Positions 7,786 through 16,421 of a stretch of 64,000 nucleotides of DNA are shown here, piece by piece (the stretch's first letter is position 1; every line of letters begins with the position of its first letter). Origin of the DNA: Gammaproteobacteria bacterium (lineage in GTDB: Bacteria > Pseudomonadota > Gammaproteobacteria > Pseudomonadales > Halieaceae); contig JAUIEP010000005.1 of the NCBI GenBank assembly GCA_030428835.1, positions 1 through 64,000 of the forward strand, given 5' to 3'. The notes beneath the pieces are model-generated. The model was not told the origin of the DNA. It ran no database searches and saw only the letters and a program-made list of their open reading frames with translations. The position numbers and the translations under genes were made by a program.

Positions 7786-10744
7786 CCTCACCCAGATACT
7801 GCTGTTCATCATCGCCTACCTCAGCGTGCTGTTCGCGGTGGCGCACCTCGCCGACCGCGGCATCATCCCGCGCCGCATCACCCAGCACCCCGCCACCTAT
7901 GTCCTGTCCCTGGGCGTGTTCGCCGGTGCAATGGCGAGCAACGGCGTCATCGGGATGGCGTACCAGCAGGGCTATACGTTCCTGCTCTACTACATCGGCG
8001 TGGTGCTGATGTTCATCCTCGGTACTATCCTGCTGATGCCCCTGCTGCGACTGACGCGGGTGTACCAGCTGACGTCGATGGCCGACGTGCTGACCTTCCG
8101 TTTTCGCAGCCCCCTGGTCGGCACCTGCGTCACCGTGGCCATGTGCATCACGCTGCTGCCCTTGCTCGCCCTGCAGATACAGGCGGTCGCGGACGCGATC
8201 CATATCCTGTCCGGTGAGGCGACGCTGCCGAGCGAAGGATCCGGGCGGCCCAACCGGCTGGCACTGCTGTTCTGCCTCATCATCATCGCGTTTTCCATGC
8301 TCTTCGGCACGCGGCGCGAATCCTCGCAGCAGCGCAACACCGGATTGGTCACCGCGATCGCGTTCGAGTCGCTGGTGAAGCTGAGCGCGATGCTGGCGTT
8401 GTTCGGCGTCGCGGTGTTCCAGGTGTTCGGCGGCTTCGAGTCCATGGACGCCTGGCTGCTGAACGAGCCGCGGGTGCACGCGCCGCTGGAGGAACCGATA
8501 CACGGCGACAGCTCGCGCGCCCTGCTCCTGGTGTTTTTCGCGGGTGCCGTGTGCATGCCGCACATCTTCCACATGACCTTCGCGGAAAACCACGACAGCC
8601 GCGACCTGCGCACCGCGAGCTGGGCACTCCCGCTCTATCTCCTGCTGCTGGCGCTGCCGGTACTGCCGATCGTGTGGGCGGGCATCAAGCTGGGGCACAA
8701 CCTGCCGATGGACTACACGGGGCTCGCGCTGGGCCTGTCGCTGCACTCTACCGCTGTCAGCGGCGCGGCATTCGTCGCGGGGCTGTCCGCGGCCAGTGCG
8801 GCCATCATCGTGATCACGCTCGCGCTGGCCAATATGTGCGTGAATCACCTGGTGCTGCCGCTGCGGCCGCTGCAGCTGGACGGCGGCAGCATCTACACGC
8901 AGTTGCGCTGGATCCGCCGCGGCCTCATCGCAATTCTCATCCTCGCCGCCTACGGTTTTTTCATTGCGCTCGACGGCCGCCAGGGACTGACGCAACTCGC
9001 GCTCGTCGCTTTCACCGGGGTCTTACAGTTCCTGCCCGGCGTGGTCGCGACCCCCTACTGGCCGAGCGCCAACCGCATCGGCCTGCTGGCCGGCCTCGCC
9101 GGCGGTCTCTCGATCTGGTTCTTCTCGCTGCTGCTGCCACTGCTGGGCAGCCCGCACCCCGAGGTGTTGTCGTCCCTGTACCGCTCGTTGTGGGGAACCG
9201 GGGAGATTTTGTGGGGCTCGGCCACACTCGTGTCGCTGGGCCTCAACACCGCGCTGTTCTCGCTGATATCGCTCACCGCCCGCACGAGCGAGGAGGAGCG
9301 CGTTGCCGCCGAGGTCTGCTCGATGGATGACATCGCGCGGCCCACGCGCCGCACGCTCACGGTCTACAGCGCGCACGACTTCGCCACGCGGCTGGCGCCC
9401 GCGCTGGGCGAGGCCACCGCAGAGGAAGAGGTCAGCCGCGCGCTGGCGCAACTGCAGTTCTCGCGCGAGGAGAACAGGCCCTACGCGTTGCGCCGCTTGC
9501 GCGCACGCATCGAGGCCAACCTGTCGGGACAACTCGGTCCCGCCGTGGCGTACGACATCGTCGAGGGCTGCATTCCCTTCATGCCCGGCGACAGCGGCCG
9601 GACGGAGGACATCTACCTCATCGAGCGCAACATCGATCGCGCGCAGCCGCACTTCACGGGCCTCGCCGCCGACCTCGACAACCTCCGCCGCCATCACCGC
9701 GAGACGCTCGACAAGCTGCCCATCGGCGCGTGCACCATCGGTGCCGACGGCGAGGTCCTGATGTGGAACCTCAGCATGGAGCAGATCACGGGCGTGGCGC
9801 GCAACGACGTGCTCGGCTCGCTGCTGGACACCATCCCGGCGCCGTGGAACCAGACGCTGCGCGCCTTCCTGGATTCCAGCGAGGAGAGTTCGCTCAAGAC
9901 CGAGGTGGTGATGGACGCCACCTCGCGCTGGATCAACCTGCACAAGACGCTCATGCAGGAAACCGGGAACGGCGACAGCGTAATCCTGGTCGAGGACGTG
10001 ACCGACCTGGAAATGCTGGAGGAGGAGCTCCTGCACAACGAGCGGCTGGCCTCGATCGGCCGCCTCGCGGCCGGCGTGGCCCACGAGATCGGCAACCCCG
10101 TCACCGGCATCGCGTGCCTGGCGCAGAACCTCGAGTACGAGGAGGACGAGAGTGAAATCCGCCACATGGCGCAGGATATCCTGAAGCAGACAGGCCGCGT
10201 CACACGCATCGTCGAGTCACTGATGAACTTCTCGCACACGGGTTCGGGCAGCGGCGAAACTGAACTCGCGCCCGCCAACCTCGCCGACTGTGTGGACGAG
10301 GCCATTCACCTGTTGACCCTGGACCGCGGTGCGCGCCCCGTGAAATTCAGCAATCTCTGCGACCGGGAACTGCTGGTACTGGCCGACAGCCAGCGCCTGT
10401 TGCAGGTGTTCGTGAACCTGCTCGGCAATGCGCGGGATGCCTGCGACGAGTACGGCGAGGTGAAGATCACGGCGCAGGCCAGCGAGGACGAGGTCAGGGT
10501 GGACATCGAGGACAACGGCTGCGGCATCCCGCTGCAGGAGCAGAGCCGCGTGTTTGAGCCGTTCTATACCACCAAGGATCCCGGCGAGGGCACCGGGCTG
10601 GGCCTGGCCCTGGTGTTCTCGATCATGGACGACATGAACGGCCGGGTGCAGTTGGTCAGTCCCATCGCCGAGGCGCCCAATCCGGGGACGCGGGTGACCC
10701 TGCAGATGCCGCGCACCAGCTACGGCAACACGTTCCAGGTGTAA
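7775..10744 (+). CDS. cbrA: CbrA sensor histidine kinase with sodium/solute symporter domain
   Basis: Membrane sensor kinase of the CbrAB system for carbon/nitrogen balance. The first ~500 residues are a many-spanning SSS/SLC5-like transporter domain; then a linker, a PAS domain from ~645 (LPIGACTIGADGEVLMWN), the H-box RLAAGVAHEIGNPVTGI with phospho-acceptor His ~770, the N-box NLLGNARDAC, and G-boxes DNGCGI and GTGLGLAL at the end. 989 aa, the CbrA length. In Pseudomonas the symporter domain transports histidine; whether it does here is not shown. Followed 79 bp later by cbrB. Confidence 0.92.
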   Translation: MSFSLTQILLFIIAYLSVLFAVAHLADRGIIPRRITQHPATYVLSLGVFAGAMASNGVIGMAYQQGYTFLLYYIGVVLMFILGTILLMPLLRLTRVYQLTSMADVLTFRFRSPLVGTCVTVAMCITLLPLLALQIQAVADAIHILSGEATLPSEGSGRPNRLALLFCLIIIAFSMLFGTRRESSQQRNTGLVTAIAFESLVKLSAMLALFGVAVFQVFGGFESMDAWLLNEPRVHAPLEEPIHGDSSRALLLVFFAGAVCMPHIFHMTFAENHDSRDLRTASWALPLYLLLLALPVLPIVWAGIKLGHNLPMDYTGLALGLSLHSTAVSGAAFVAGLSAASAAIIVITLALANMCVNHLVLPLRPLQLDGGSIYTQLRWIRRGLIAILILAAYGFFIALDGRQGLTQLALVAFTGVLQFLPGVVATPYWPSANRIGLLAGLAGGLSIWFFSLLLPLLGSPHPEVLSSLYRSLWGTGEILWGSATLVSLGLNTALFSLISLTARTSEEERVAAEVCSMDDIARPTRRTLTVYSAHDFATRLAPALGEATAEEEVSRALAQLQFSREENRPYALRRLRARIEANLSGQLGPAVAYDIVEGCIPFMPGDSGRTEDIYLIERNIDRAQPHFTGLAADLDNLRRHHRETLDKLPIGACTIGADGEVLMWNLSMEQITGVARNDVLGSLLDTIPAPWNQTLRAFLDSSEESSLKTEVVMDATSRWINLHKTLMQETGNGDSVILVEDVTDLEMLEEELLHNERLASIGRLAAGVAHEIGNPVTGIACLAQNLEYEEDESEIRHMAQDILKQTGRVTRIVESLMNFSHTGSGSGETELAPANLADCVDEAIHLLTLDRGARPVKFSNLCDRELLVLADSQRLLQVFVNLLGNARDACDEYGEVKITAQASEDEVRVDIEDNGCGIPLQEQSRVFEPFYTTKDPGEGTGLGLALVFSIMDDMNGRVQLVSPIAEAPNPGTRVTLQMPRTSYGNTFQV

Positions 10745-10823
10745 CCTCCCGCCACACCCCGGGTATGGAAGTTTCCCCGCCACAGTAGTATGTTGATCAA
10801 GATGTAACCAGAGGTAACACGGC

Positions 10824-12269
10824 ATGCACAAGATACTCATTGTCGAGGATGAGTCCGTGATTCGCGTGGCACTGCGCCGCCTGCTCGAACGCAACAACTA
10901 CGAGGTCAGCGAGGCGGGCTCTGTGCAGGAGGTGGAGCGCGACCACACCCTGGCCGATTTCGACCTGGTTATCTCGGACCTGCGCCTGCCCGGCGCGCCG
11001 GGTACCGACCTCATCAAGATGGCCGGCGACGTGCCGGTGCTGATCATGACCAGTTACGCGAGCCTGCGCTCCGCCGTGGACTCCATGCGCATGGGCGCGG
11101 TGGACTACATCGCCAAACCCTTCGACCACGGCGACATGGTCAGCGCGGTACAGCGGATTATCGCCGACCACCCCACGCTGCGCGCTGAGGCCGAGGCCGA
11201 GCGCGAGTCGGCGCCGCGTGATCCCGCGGCCGGCAGTGGCGGCATTCGCGGCATCGTCGGCAACTGCCCCTCCATGCTCGCCCTGTTCGATCACATCGAG
11301 AAGGTCGCGCCCACCGATTCCACCGTCCTCGTACTGGGTGAGACGGGGACCGGCAAGGAACTGGTCGCGCGCAACGTACACCAGCACAGCCTGCGCGCGG
11401 ACAAGACCCTGATTTCGGTGAACTGCGCGGCAATCCCCGACACCCTGATCGAGTCGGAGCTGTTCGGCTATGAAAAAGGCGCATTCACCGGCGCCAACGC
11501 CAGCCGTATGGGCCTGATAGAGGCGGCGGACGGCGGCACACTCTTTCTCGACGAGATCGGCGAACTGCCCATGGAGGCGCAGGCCCGCCTGCTGCGCTTC
11601 ATCCAGGAGGGCGAGATCCGCCGCATCGGCTCGGTGCACTCGCGCAAGGTGAACGTGCGGCTGATTTGCGCCACACACCGCAACCTGCACGCGCTGGCCC
11701 AGGAAGGCCACTTTCGCCACGACCTCTACTACCGGATCAACGTGCTGCGCCTGCAACTGCCGCCGCTGCGCGAGCGCGGCAAGGACATCCTGCACCTCGC
11801 CGAGGGTCTGCTGCAGCGCCAGGCCGAGCGCCTGGGCAAGCCGGCCATGCGCCTCTCGCCGCGGGCGATCCAGGCGATCACCACCTACCAGTGGCCCGGG
11901 AACGTGCGCGAGCTGGAGCACGCCATCGAGCGCGCCGTGGTGTTGTCCGACGAGGAGGAGATCGACAACAAGGACCTGGGAATCGAACTGGAGCTGGTGA
12001 ATATCAACCGCATTCGCGGCCAGCAGGGCATCAGCACGCCCGCACGGCCCGCCACCAGCAGCCAGGACCCCCAGGAAGACCTCTCACTGGAGGACTACTT
12101 CCAGCGCTTCGTGCTCGAGCACCAGGACTCCATGAGCGAAACCGAACTGGCCCGCAAGCTCGGCGTCAGTCGCAAATGCCTGTGGGAACGGCGGCAGCGA
12201 TTCAATATCCCGCGCAACAAGACGAGCGGTTCCAACCGGCGGAAAAGTACCTCCGCCGAGGCCAAATAG
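10824..12269 (+). CDS. cbrB: CbrB sigma-54-dependent response regulator
   Basis: NtrC-family activator paired with CbrA. Receiver domain at residues 1-115 with phospho-acceptor Asp52 (VISDLRLPG) and Lys98 (AKPF). AAA+ domain has Walker A GETGTGKE at 172-179, the sigma-54 contact loop GAFTGA at 219-224 and Walker B TLFLDE. A C-terminal Fis-type helix-turn-helix (ELARKLGVSRKCLWERRQRF) ends the protein. 481 aa. In Pseudomonas its main target is the crcZ promoter directly downstream; a sigma-54 promoter lies at that position here. The leader carries TGTAACC and GGTAACA half-sites at 10804-10820. Confidence 0.94.
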   Translation: MHKILIVEDESVIRVALRRLLERNNYEVSEAGSVQEVERDHTLADFDLVISDLRLPGAPGTDLIKMAGDVPVLIMTSYASLRSAVDSMRMGAVDYIAKPFDHGDMVSAVQRIIADHPTLRAEAEAERESAPRDPAAGSGGIRGIVGNCPSMLALFDHIEKVAPTDSTVLVLGETGTGKELVARNVHQHSLRADKTLISVNCAAIPDTLIESELFGYEKGAFTGANASRMGLIEAADGGTLFLDEIGELPMEAQARLLRFIQEGEIRRIGSVHSRKVNVRLICATHRNLHALAQEGHFRHDLYYRINVLRLQLPPLRERGKDILHLAEGLLQRQAERLGKPAMRLSPRAIQAITTYQWPGNVRELEHAIERAVVLSDEEEIDNKDLGIELELVNINRIRGQQGISTPARPATSSQDPQEDLSLEDYFQRFVLEHQDSMSETELARKLGVSRKCLWERRQRFNIPRNKTSGSNRRKSTSAEAK

Positions 12270-12271
12270 GC

Positions 12272-12318
12272 GTTACCGCGCCCCTGCGCACCTTCCCAGT
12301 GCGGAGTAGTTTGGTAAC
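12272..12318. promoter_or_regulatory. Possible CbrB upstream activating half-sites
   Basis: GTTACC (12272-12277) and GGTAAC (12313-12318) form an inverted pair upstream of the sigma-54 promoter. From memory the Pseudomonas CbrB site at crcZ is built on TGTTAC/GTAACA half-sites with a shorter spacer. The half-sites match but the 35-bp spacing is wider, so this is tentative. Confidence 0.35.
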
Positions 12319-12394
12319 ACCCGCCAACAATTAAAAGCTAATAAAAAGACACTTTTTTAGCTATCTTATTGTTTTATAAACATATTTTTATTTT

Positions 12395-12410
12395 TGGCAT
12401 GCAAAATGCT
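12395..12410 (+). promoter_or_regulatory. Sigma-54 promoter of the CrcZ-like RNA
   Basis: TTGGCATGCAAAATGCT has GG at 12396-12397 and GC at 12408-12409 with exactly ten bases between, matching the sigma-54 consensus TGGCACG-N4-TTGC at nearly all key positions. The expected transcription start is about 12420, just before the first A-rich cluster. It sits 125 bp after the stop of cbrB, a sigma-54 activator. Confidence 0.85.
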
Positions 12411-12485
12411 CTTTATCGGGCGGTACAAAAAATAAAAATAACAGCTACCGCAATAAAAATAATACGTTTCGCTATGGACCTGGAT

Positions 12486-12503
12486 GGGGAAGTTATCTTC
12501 CCC
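12486..12503 (+). terminator. First GGGGAAG/CTTCCCC hairpin of the CrcZ-like locus
   Basis: Seven-pair stem GGGGAAG-TTAT-CTTCCCC followed by TCAATTTCTT. It could be an internal structural hairpin or a weak terminator producing a short form of the RNA. Confidence 0.5.
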
Positions 12504-12670
12504 TCAATTTCTTGTGTGCGCAGCGTTTGCGCGCCCCGTAGCGTTAACCCCGGACTGGTAGGTCCACGTGATCGACAGCGGGGTTGTCACCGCCCTACAG
12601 CGGTGACGCGACAAGCGCTATAACAATAACAACACCGAGAAATAAGAATAACTCCTGTTGTGAGACCTGG

Positions 12671-12695
12671 ATGGGGAAAACGTTGTTTTCCCCAT
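12671..12695 (+). terminator. Second hairpin of the CrcZ-like locus, candidate 3' end
   Basis: ATGGGGAAAAC and GTTTTCCCCAT form an 11-pair perfect stem around a three-base loop, followed by TATTCATTTT. It is the stronger of the two hairpins and the best candidate for the RNA 3' end, though the T-tract is interrupted. Confidence 0.6.
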
Positions 12696-12796
12696 TATTC
12701 ATTTTGGAGTGAGTGGATTCGCGCAGCGCACGCGCTGTAACCGCAAATCGGTAACCCGCCACGGCGGCCCACCACTTATGCGGGAATGACAGTATC

Positions 12797-14155
12797 GTGG
12801 GAGTCATCAGGAACCCACGGCCAAGCCCGCCATATGTTAGACTTCGCCGCTTTCCACTCACCGCTACAGGCCCGCCCCGCTTGAACGTCATCCCACGGGA
12901 TCAGCACTGCATCTCGCGCGACAATATCAGTGACAGCGCACTCAAGGTCATGGCGCGCCTGCGCAAGGCGGGCCACCAGGCCTACCTCGTGGGCGGTGCG
13001 GTGCGCGACCTGCTGCTCGGCGGCCACCCGAAGGACTTCGACGTGGCGACGGACGCCACGCCCGAGGCGGTCAACGACCTGTTCCGCAACGCGCGCATCA
13101 TCGGCCGGCGCTTTCGCATCGTGCATGTCCGGTTCGGCCGCGAGGTGATTGAGGTAACCACCTTCCGCGGCCACCACGGCGACGACGACACCGGCTCCCA
13201 CGCGCAGCAGTCCGCGAGCGGCGTGCTGTTGCGCGACAATGTCTACGGCACGCTGGAGGAAGACGCGGTACGCCGCGACCTCACGGTCAACGCACTGTAC
13301 TACGACGCCGGCAAGTTCGAGGTGTTCGACCATGTGGGCGGGCTCGAGGATCTCGAGGACCGGCTGATCCGCGTGATCGGCGACCCGCGCCAGCGCTACA
13401 CGGAAGACCCGGTGCGCATGCTGCGCGTGATCCGCTTCGCCGCCAAGCTCGACTTCGACATCGAGGCGGACACCGCCGACGCGATCGACGATTGCGCCCA
13501 CCTGCTGGGCGACATTCCGGCCGCGCGGTTGTTTGATGAATTCCTGAAGCTGTTCATGGCAGGGTACGCGCGCGGCACCCTCGACGACCTGCTCGAGTTC
13601 GACCTGCTCAAGTACCTGTTTCCCGAGGCCAGCGCGTTATTGAACGAAGACCCCGTCGCCCTCGCCCTGGTGCGCAGCGCGATGGAGAACACGGACCAGC
13701 GCATCGCGGAAGACAAGTCAGTGACACCCGCCTTCCTGCTGGCAGCCCTGCTCTGGCCCGAGGTACGGCGTGAAGCGCTGGGTCAGGTGGAGGACGGTGT
13801 CGCTCCGCTGGTGGCATTCAACAGCGCCGGGCAGCTCACCGTCGCCGATGCGGTGCGGCACATCTCGATACCCCGCCGCTTCAGCCAGCCCATGCGCGAG
13901 ATCTGGGAGTTTCAGCCCCGCCTCGAACAACGCAAGGGGCGCAAGGCCGCCGAACTGGTGGACCATCGACGCTTTCGCGCCGCTTATGACTTCCTGTTGC
14001 TGCGCGAGGCCGCCGGCGAGGAGACGGGCGGGCTCGGCGAGTTCTGGACCGGGATCCAGGCCCTCCCGCTCGAGGAACGCTTACAGCTCACCGGTGCGGG
14101 CCGCGCCAGGAAACGCCGGCCCCGCACCCGCCGCGGCAACCAGGGCCAGGCGTGA
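12797..14155 (+). CDS. pcnB: Poly(A) polymerase I
   Basis: Adds 3' poly(A) tails that mark RNA for decay. Nucleotidyltransferase core: AYLVGGAVRDLLLG, then HPKDFDVATDATP with the catalytic Asp pair, FRIVHVRFG, and the RRDLTVNALYY motif; the tail is strongly basic (RARKRRPRTRRGNQ). The start is uncertain. GTG 12797 gives 452 aa; TTG 12881 gives LNVIPRDQHCISRDNISDSALKV as the N-terminus, matching the E. coli segment better. No in-frame ATG lies between. The stop overlaps folK by 4 bp. Confidence 0.9.
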   Translation: MGVIRNPRPSPPYVRLRRFPLTATGPPRLNVIPRDQHCISRDNISDSALKVMARLRKAGHQAYLVGGAVRDLLLGGHPKDFDVATDATPEAVNDLFRNARIIGRRFRIVHVRFGREVIEVTTFRGHHGDDDTGSHAQQSASGVLLRDNVYGTLEEDAVRRDLTVNALYYDAGKFEVFDHVGGLEDLEDRLIRVIGDPRQRYTEDPVRMLRVIRFAAKLDFDIEADTADAIDDCAHLLGDIPAARLFDEFLKLFMAGYARGTLDDLLEFDLLKYLFPEASALLNEDPVALALVRSAMENTDQRIAEDKSVTPAFLLAALLWPEVRREALGQVEDGVAPLVAFNSAGQLTVADAVRHISIPRRFSQPMREIWEFQPRLEQRKGRKAAELVDHRRFRAAYDFLLLREAAGEETGGLGEFWTGIQALPLEERLQLTGAGRARKRRPRTRRGNQGQA

Positions 14156-14649
14156 GCAGAGCCTATATCGGCCTCGGCAGCAACCTCGACAACCCACTCG
14201 CGCAGCTGCGCCACGCGACCGCCGCACTGGCGAACCTCGCGGTCACCACACTCGTCGCGACATCCGGCATCTACCGCAGCCGCGCCCTGGGACCCGGTGA
14301 ACAACCCGACTACCTGAACGCGGTCGTGGCGCTGGACACGACGCTCGACCCCCTCGCCCTGCTGCGCGCGTTACAGGCCATCGAGCAGGCGCAGGGTCGC
14401 GTGCGCGGCGAGCGCTGGGGCGCGCGCACGCTGGATCTCGACCTGCTCCTGTACGACGACGTGGTCCTCGACAGCACGGAGCTCACCCTCCCGCACCCGC
14501 GCATGGCGGAGCGCGATTTCGTGCTGTATCCCCTCGCGGAAATCAGCGACACTAGGAACCTGCTGCCCGGCGCGCCCGATCTCGCCACATTGATCGAGCG
14601 CTGCGCGGACAACGGGCTGAGTCACACCGGGTGGCAACTGGGGCAGTGA
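14152..14649 (+). CDS. folK: 2-amino-4-hydroxy-6-hydroxymethyldihydropteridine pyrophosphokinase
   Basis: Transfers pyrophosphate from ATP to the pterin alcohol in folate synthesis. 165 aa with GLGSNLDNP near the N-terminus, ERWGARTLDLDLLLYDD (metal-binding Asp pair) and LPHPRMAERDFVLYPL, the family signature. GTG start overlaps the pcnB stop in GTGA, so the two are coupled. The other folate gene of this window, folP, is elsewhere at 51 kb. Confidence 0.95.
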   Translation: MSRAYIGLGSNLDNPLAQLRHATAALANLAVTTLVATSGIYRSRALGPGEQPDYLNAVVALDTTLDPLALLRALQAIEQAQGRVRGERWGARTLDLDLLLYDDVVLDSTELTLPHPRMAERDFVLYPLAEISDTRNLLPGAPDLATLIERCADNGLSHTGWQLGQ

Positions 14650-14670
14650 GGTAGCAGCAGGGGGGCACGC

Positions 14671-15354
14671 TTGACAGCCGAACTAAGACCCATCGCCGTG
14701 GACCTGAAGGGGCGCACGCCGCCCGCTTTCATCGCCGTCGAGGGGCCGATCGGCGTCGGCAAAACCACCCTCGCGAAGAAGCTCGCGGCCAGTTTTAACT
14801 ACGGCACCCTGCTGGAGGACGCCGAGGAAAACCCCTTCCTCGAGAAGTTTTACCGCAACCGCCAGCAACAGGCGCTCGCCACGCAGCTGTTCTTCCTGTT
14901 CCAGCGCGCGCAGAAGATCCAGGACATGCGCCAGGCGGATATCTTCTCGCCGGTGCGCGTGGCCGACTTCCTGGTGGAGAAGGACCCGCTCTTCGCCCGG
15001 GTGAACCTCGAGCGCGACGAGTACGAGCTGTACCAGAAGGTCTACCAGCAACTCACTATCGACGCCCCGAAACCCGACCTCGTAATCTACCTCCAGGCCG
15101 CGACCGACGTGCTGCTGTCACGCATAGAACACCGTGGCCTGGCCTTCGAAGCGGGCATTGAACGGAGCTATCTGGAGCGCCTGAACGAAGTGTACAGTGA
15201 GTTTTTTCTATATTACGATGACGCTCCTCTGCTCATCGTGAACGCCTCCGAGATCGACCTGGCCCACAGTGAAGCGGACTACAAGCACCTGGTGGACTAC
15301 ATGCTCGACATCCGCAGTGGTCGCCATTACTTCAACCCGACCTTCTTCGGTTAG
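14671..15354 (+). CDS. Deoxynucleoside kinase family protein
   Basis: Probable deoxyadenosine/deoxyguanosine-type kinase for deoxynucleoside salvage. 227 aa with P-loop [16 protein letters not shown], a [13 protein letters not shown] helix, [18 protein letters not shown] and the arginine-rich lid [19 protein letters not shown] 14671 follows a purine-rich AGCAGGGGGG stretch. The folK-kinase-panB order is common in gammaproteobacteria. Substrate cannot be fixed from sequence. Confidence 0.85.
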   Translation: MTAELRPIAVDLKGRTPPAFIAVEGPIGVGKTTLAKKLAASFNYGTLLEDAEENPFLEKFYRNRQQQALATQLFFLFQRAQKIQDMRQADIFSPVRVADFLVEKDPLFARVNLERDEYELYQKVYQQLTIDAPKPDLVIYLQAATDVLLSRIEHRGLAFEAGIERSYLERLNEVYSEFFLYYDDAPLLIVNASEIDLAHSEADYKHLVDYMLDIRSGRHYFNPTFFG

Positions 15355-15377
15355 CGGCATCCGCGGGCGACCCGGCC

Positions 15378-16169
15378 ATGGCAAAGTTCACCATCAGCAC
15401 CCTGGACAAGATGAAGGCAGCCGGCGACAAGTTCGTCTGCATCACCGCCTACGACGCCACCTTCGCCCGCCTGATCAGCGAAGTCGGCGCCGAGTGCATA
15501 CTGGTGGGCGACTCCCTCGGCATGGTGTTGCAGGGCTACGACAGCACGATACCCGTGACCATCGACGACATGGCGTACCACACCGAGTGTGTGTGTCGCG
15601 CCGAACCGCAGTGCCTCGTGATCGCCGATATGCCGTTCATGAGCTACACCAGCCCGGAACAGACCATGCTCAACGCCACCGCACTGATGCAGGCCGGCGC
15701 GCAGATGGTCAAGATGGAGGGCGGCACCTGGCTGTCCGAGTCCATCAGCATGCTGGTGGAGCGCGGCATCCCCGTCTGTGCACACCTCGGCCTGACCCCG
15801 CAGTCCGTCAATACCTTCGGCGGCTTCAAGGTGCAGGGCCGGACACCGAAGGAGGCCAAGTCCATCCTCGCCGACGCCGTGGAAATCCAGGACGCCGGAG
15901 CCAGCCTGCTGGTGCTGGAGTGCATCCCCGCGCACCTGGCCAGCGACATTTCCGACAAGCTCGACATCCCGGTCATCGGCATCGGCGCGGGCGCCGGGAC
16001 CGACGGCCAGGTGCTGGTCATGCACGACCTGCTCGGCCTGTCGGACCACACGCCGCGCTTCGTACAGAACTTCATGGACGGGCAGTCGAGCATCCGCGGC
16101 GGCCTGCAGGCGTTCGTGGATGCCGTGAAGGGCGGCACCTACCCGCGGGAAGAGCACACCTACGCCTGA
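15378..16169 (+). CDS. panB: 3-methyl-2-oxobutanoate hydroxymethyltransferase
   Basis: First committed step of pantothenate synthesis: adds a hydroxymethyl group from methylene-tetrahydrofolate to 2-oxoisovalerate. 263 aa. [48 protein letters not shown] and [21 protein letters not shown] are all standard and include the Mg-binding Asp residues. 23 bp after the kinase gene; panC follows after 252 bp. Confidence 0.96.
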   Translation: MAKFTISTLDKMKAAGDKFVCITAYDATFARLISEVGAECILVGDSLGMVLQGYDSTIPVTIDDMAYHTECVCRAEPQCLVIADMPFMSYTSPEQTMLNATALMQAGAQMVKMEGGTWLSESISMLVERGIPVCAHLGLTPQSVNTFGGFKVQGRTPKEAKSILADAVEIQDAGASLLVLECIPAHLASDISDKLDIPVIGIGAGAGTDGQVLVMHDLLGLSDHTPRFVQNFMDGQSSIRGGLQAFVDAVKGGTYPREEHTYA

Positions 16170-16201
16170 CGCCCGTTTCGCGCGCCGCGCGCGAGGCTAG
16201 G

Positions 16202-16223
16202 TATGTAAGCGCTTACTTACATA
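16202..16223. promoter_or_regulatory. 22-bp dyad operator candidate between panB and panC
   Basis: TATGTAAG-N6-CTTACATA is an exact inverted repeat; inside it GTAAGCGCTTAC (16205-16216) is also a perfect palindrome with a central CG. The inner palindrome resembles LacI-family operators. The rest of 16170-16421 holds no gene; I note an imperfect dyad CGCGTGAATTT...AAATTCGCG at 16278-16302. Confidence 0.5.
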
Positions 16224-16421
16224 AAGTAGCACCCGACCCCGGATTTTCTACCCAAAATGTGTCCTTAGGTAACAAAACGCGTGAATTTTTCATAAATTCG
16301 CGTTGCCGCCCCCCAGGTGGTGCGGCATACTTGCCGACCGAACTTGGAGCGGTAACGACCCAGGAACGGCAGTACAGGTAGTTTTGGCGTCCATGTCCGG
16401 TCACACGAGGAACGGGTCGAA

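Larger units (their letters stand above)
12421..12700 (+). ncRNA. CrcZ-like Hfq/Crc-titrating small RNA, two-module form
   Basis: There is no convincing protein frame between cbrB and pcnB. The predicted transcript carries four runs of ARN triplets, the motif bound by the Hfq distal face: AAAAATAACAGC (12434-12445), AATAAAAATAAT (12452-12463), AACAATAACAAC (12622-12633) and AGAAATAAGAATAAC (12638-12652). Each pair of runs is followed by GACCTGGATGGGGAA and a G/C hairpin, at 12477-12503 and 12664-12695. CrcZ of Pseudomonas lies in the same cbrB-pcnB slot, is sigma-54/CbrB dependent, and sequesters Hfq-Crc through such CA motifs. The 3' end is uncertain: ~12700 if the second hairpin terminates it, longer if not. 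Confidence 0.75.

Noticed and set aside
16278-16302. Imperfect dyad CGCGTGAATTT / AAATTCGCG
   Set aside because: Contains a two-base bulge and no T-run, so not a convincing terminator or operator.
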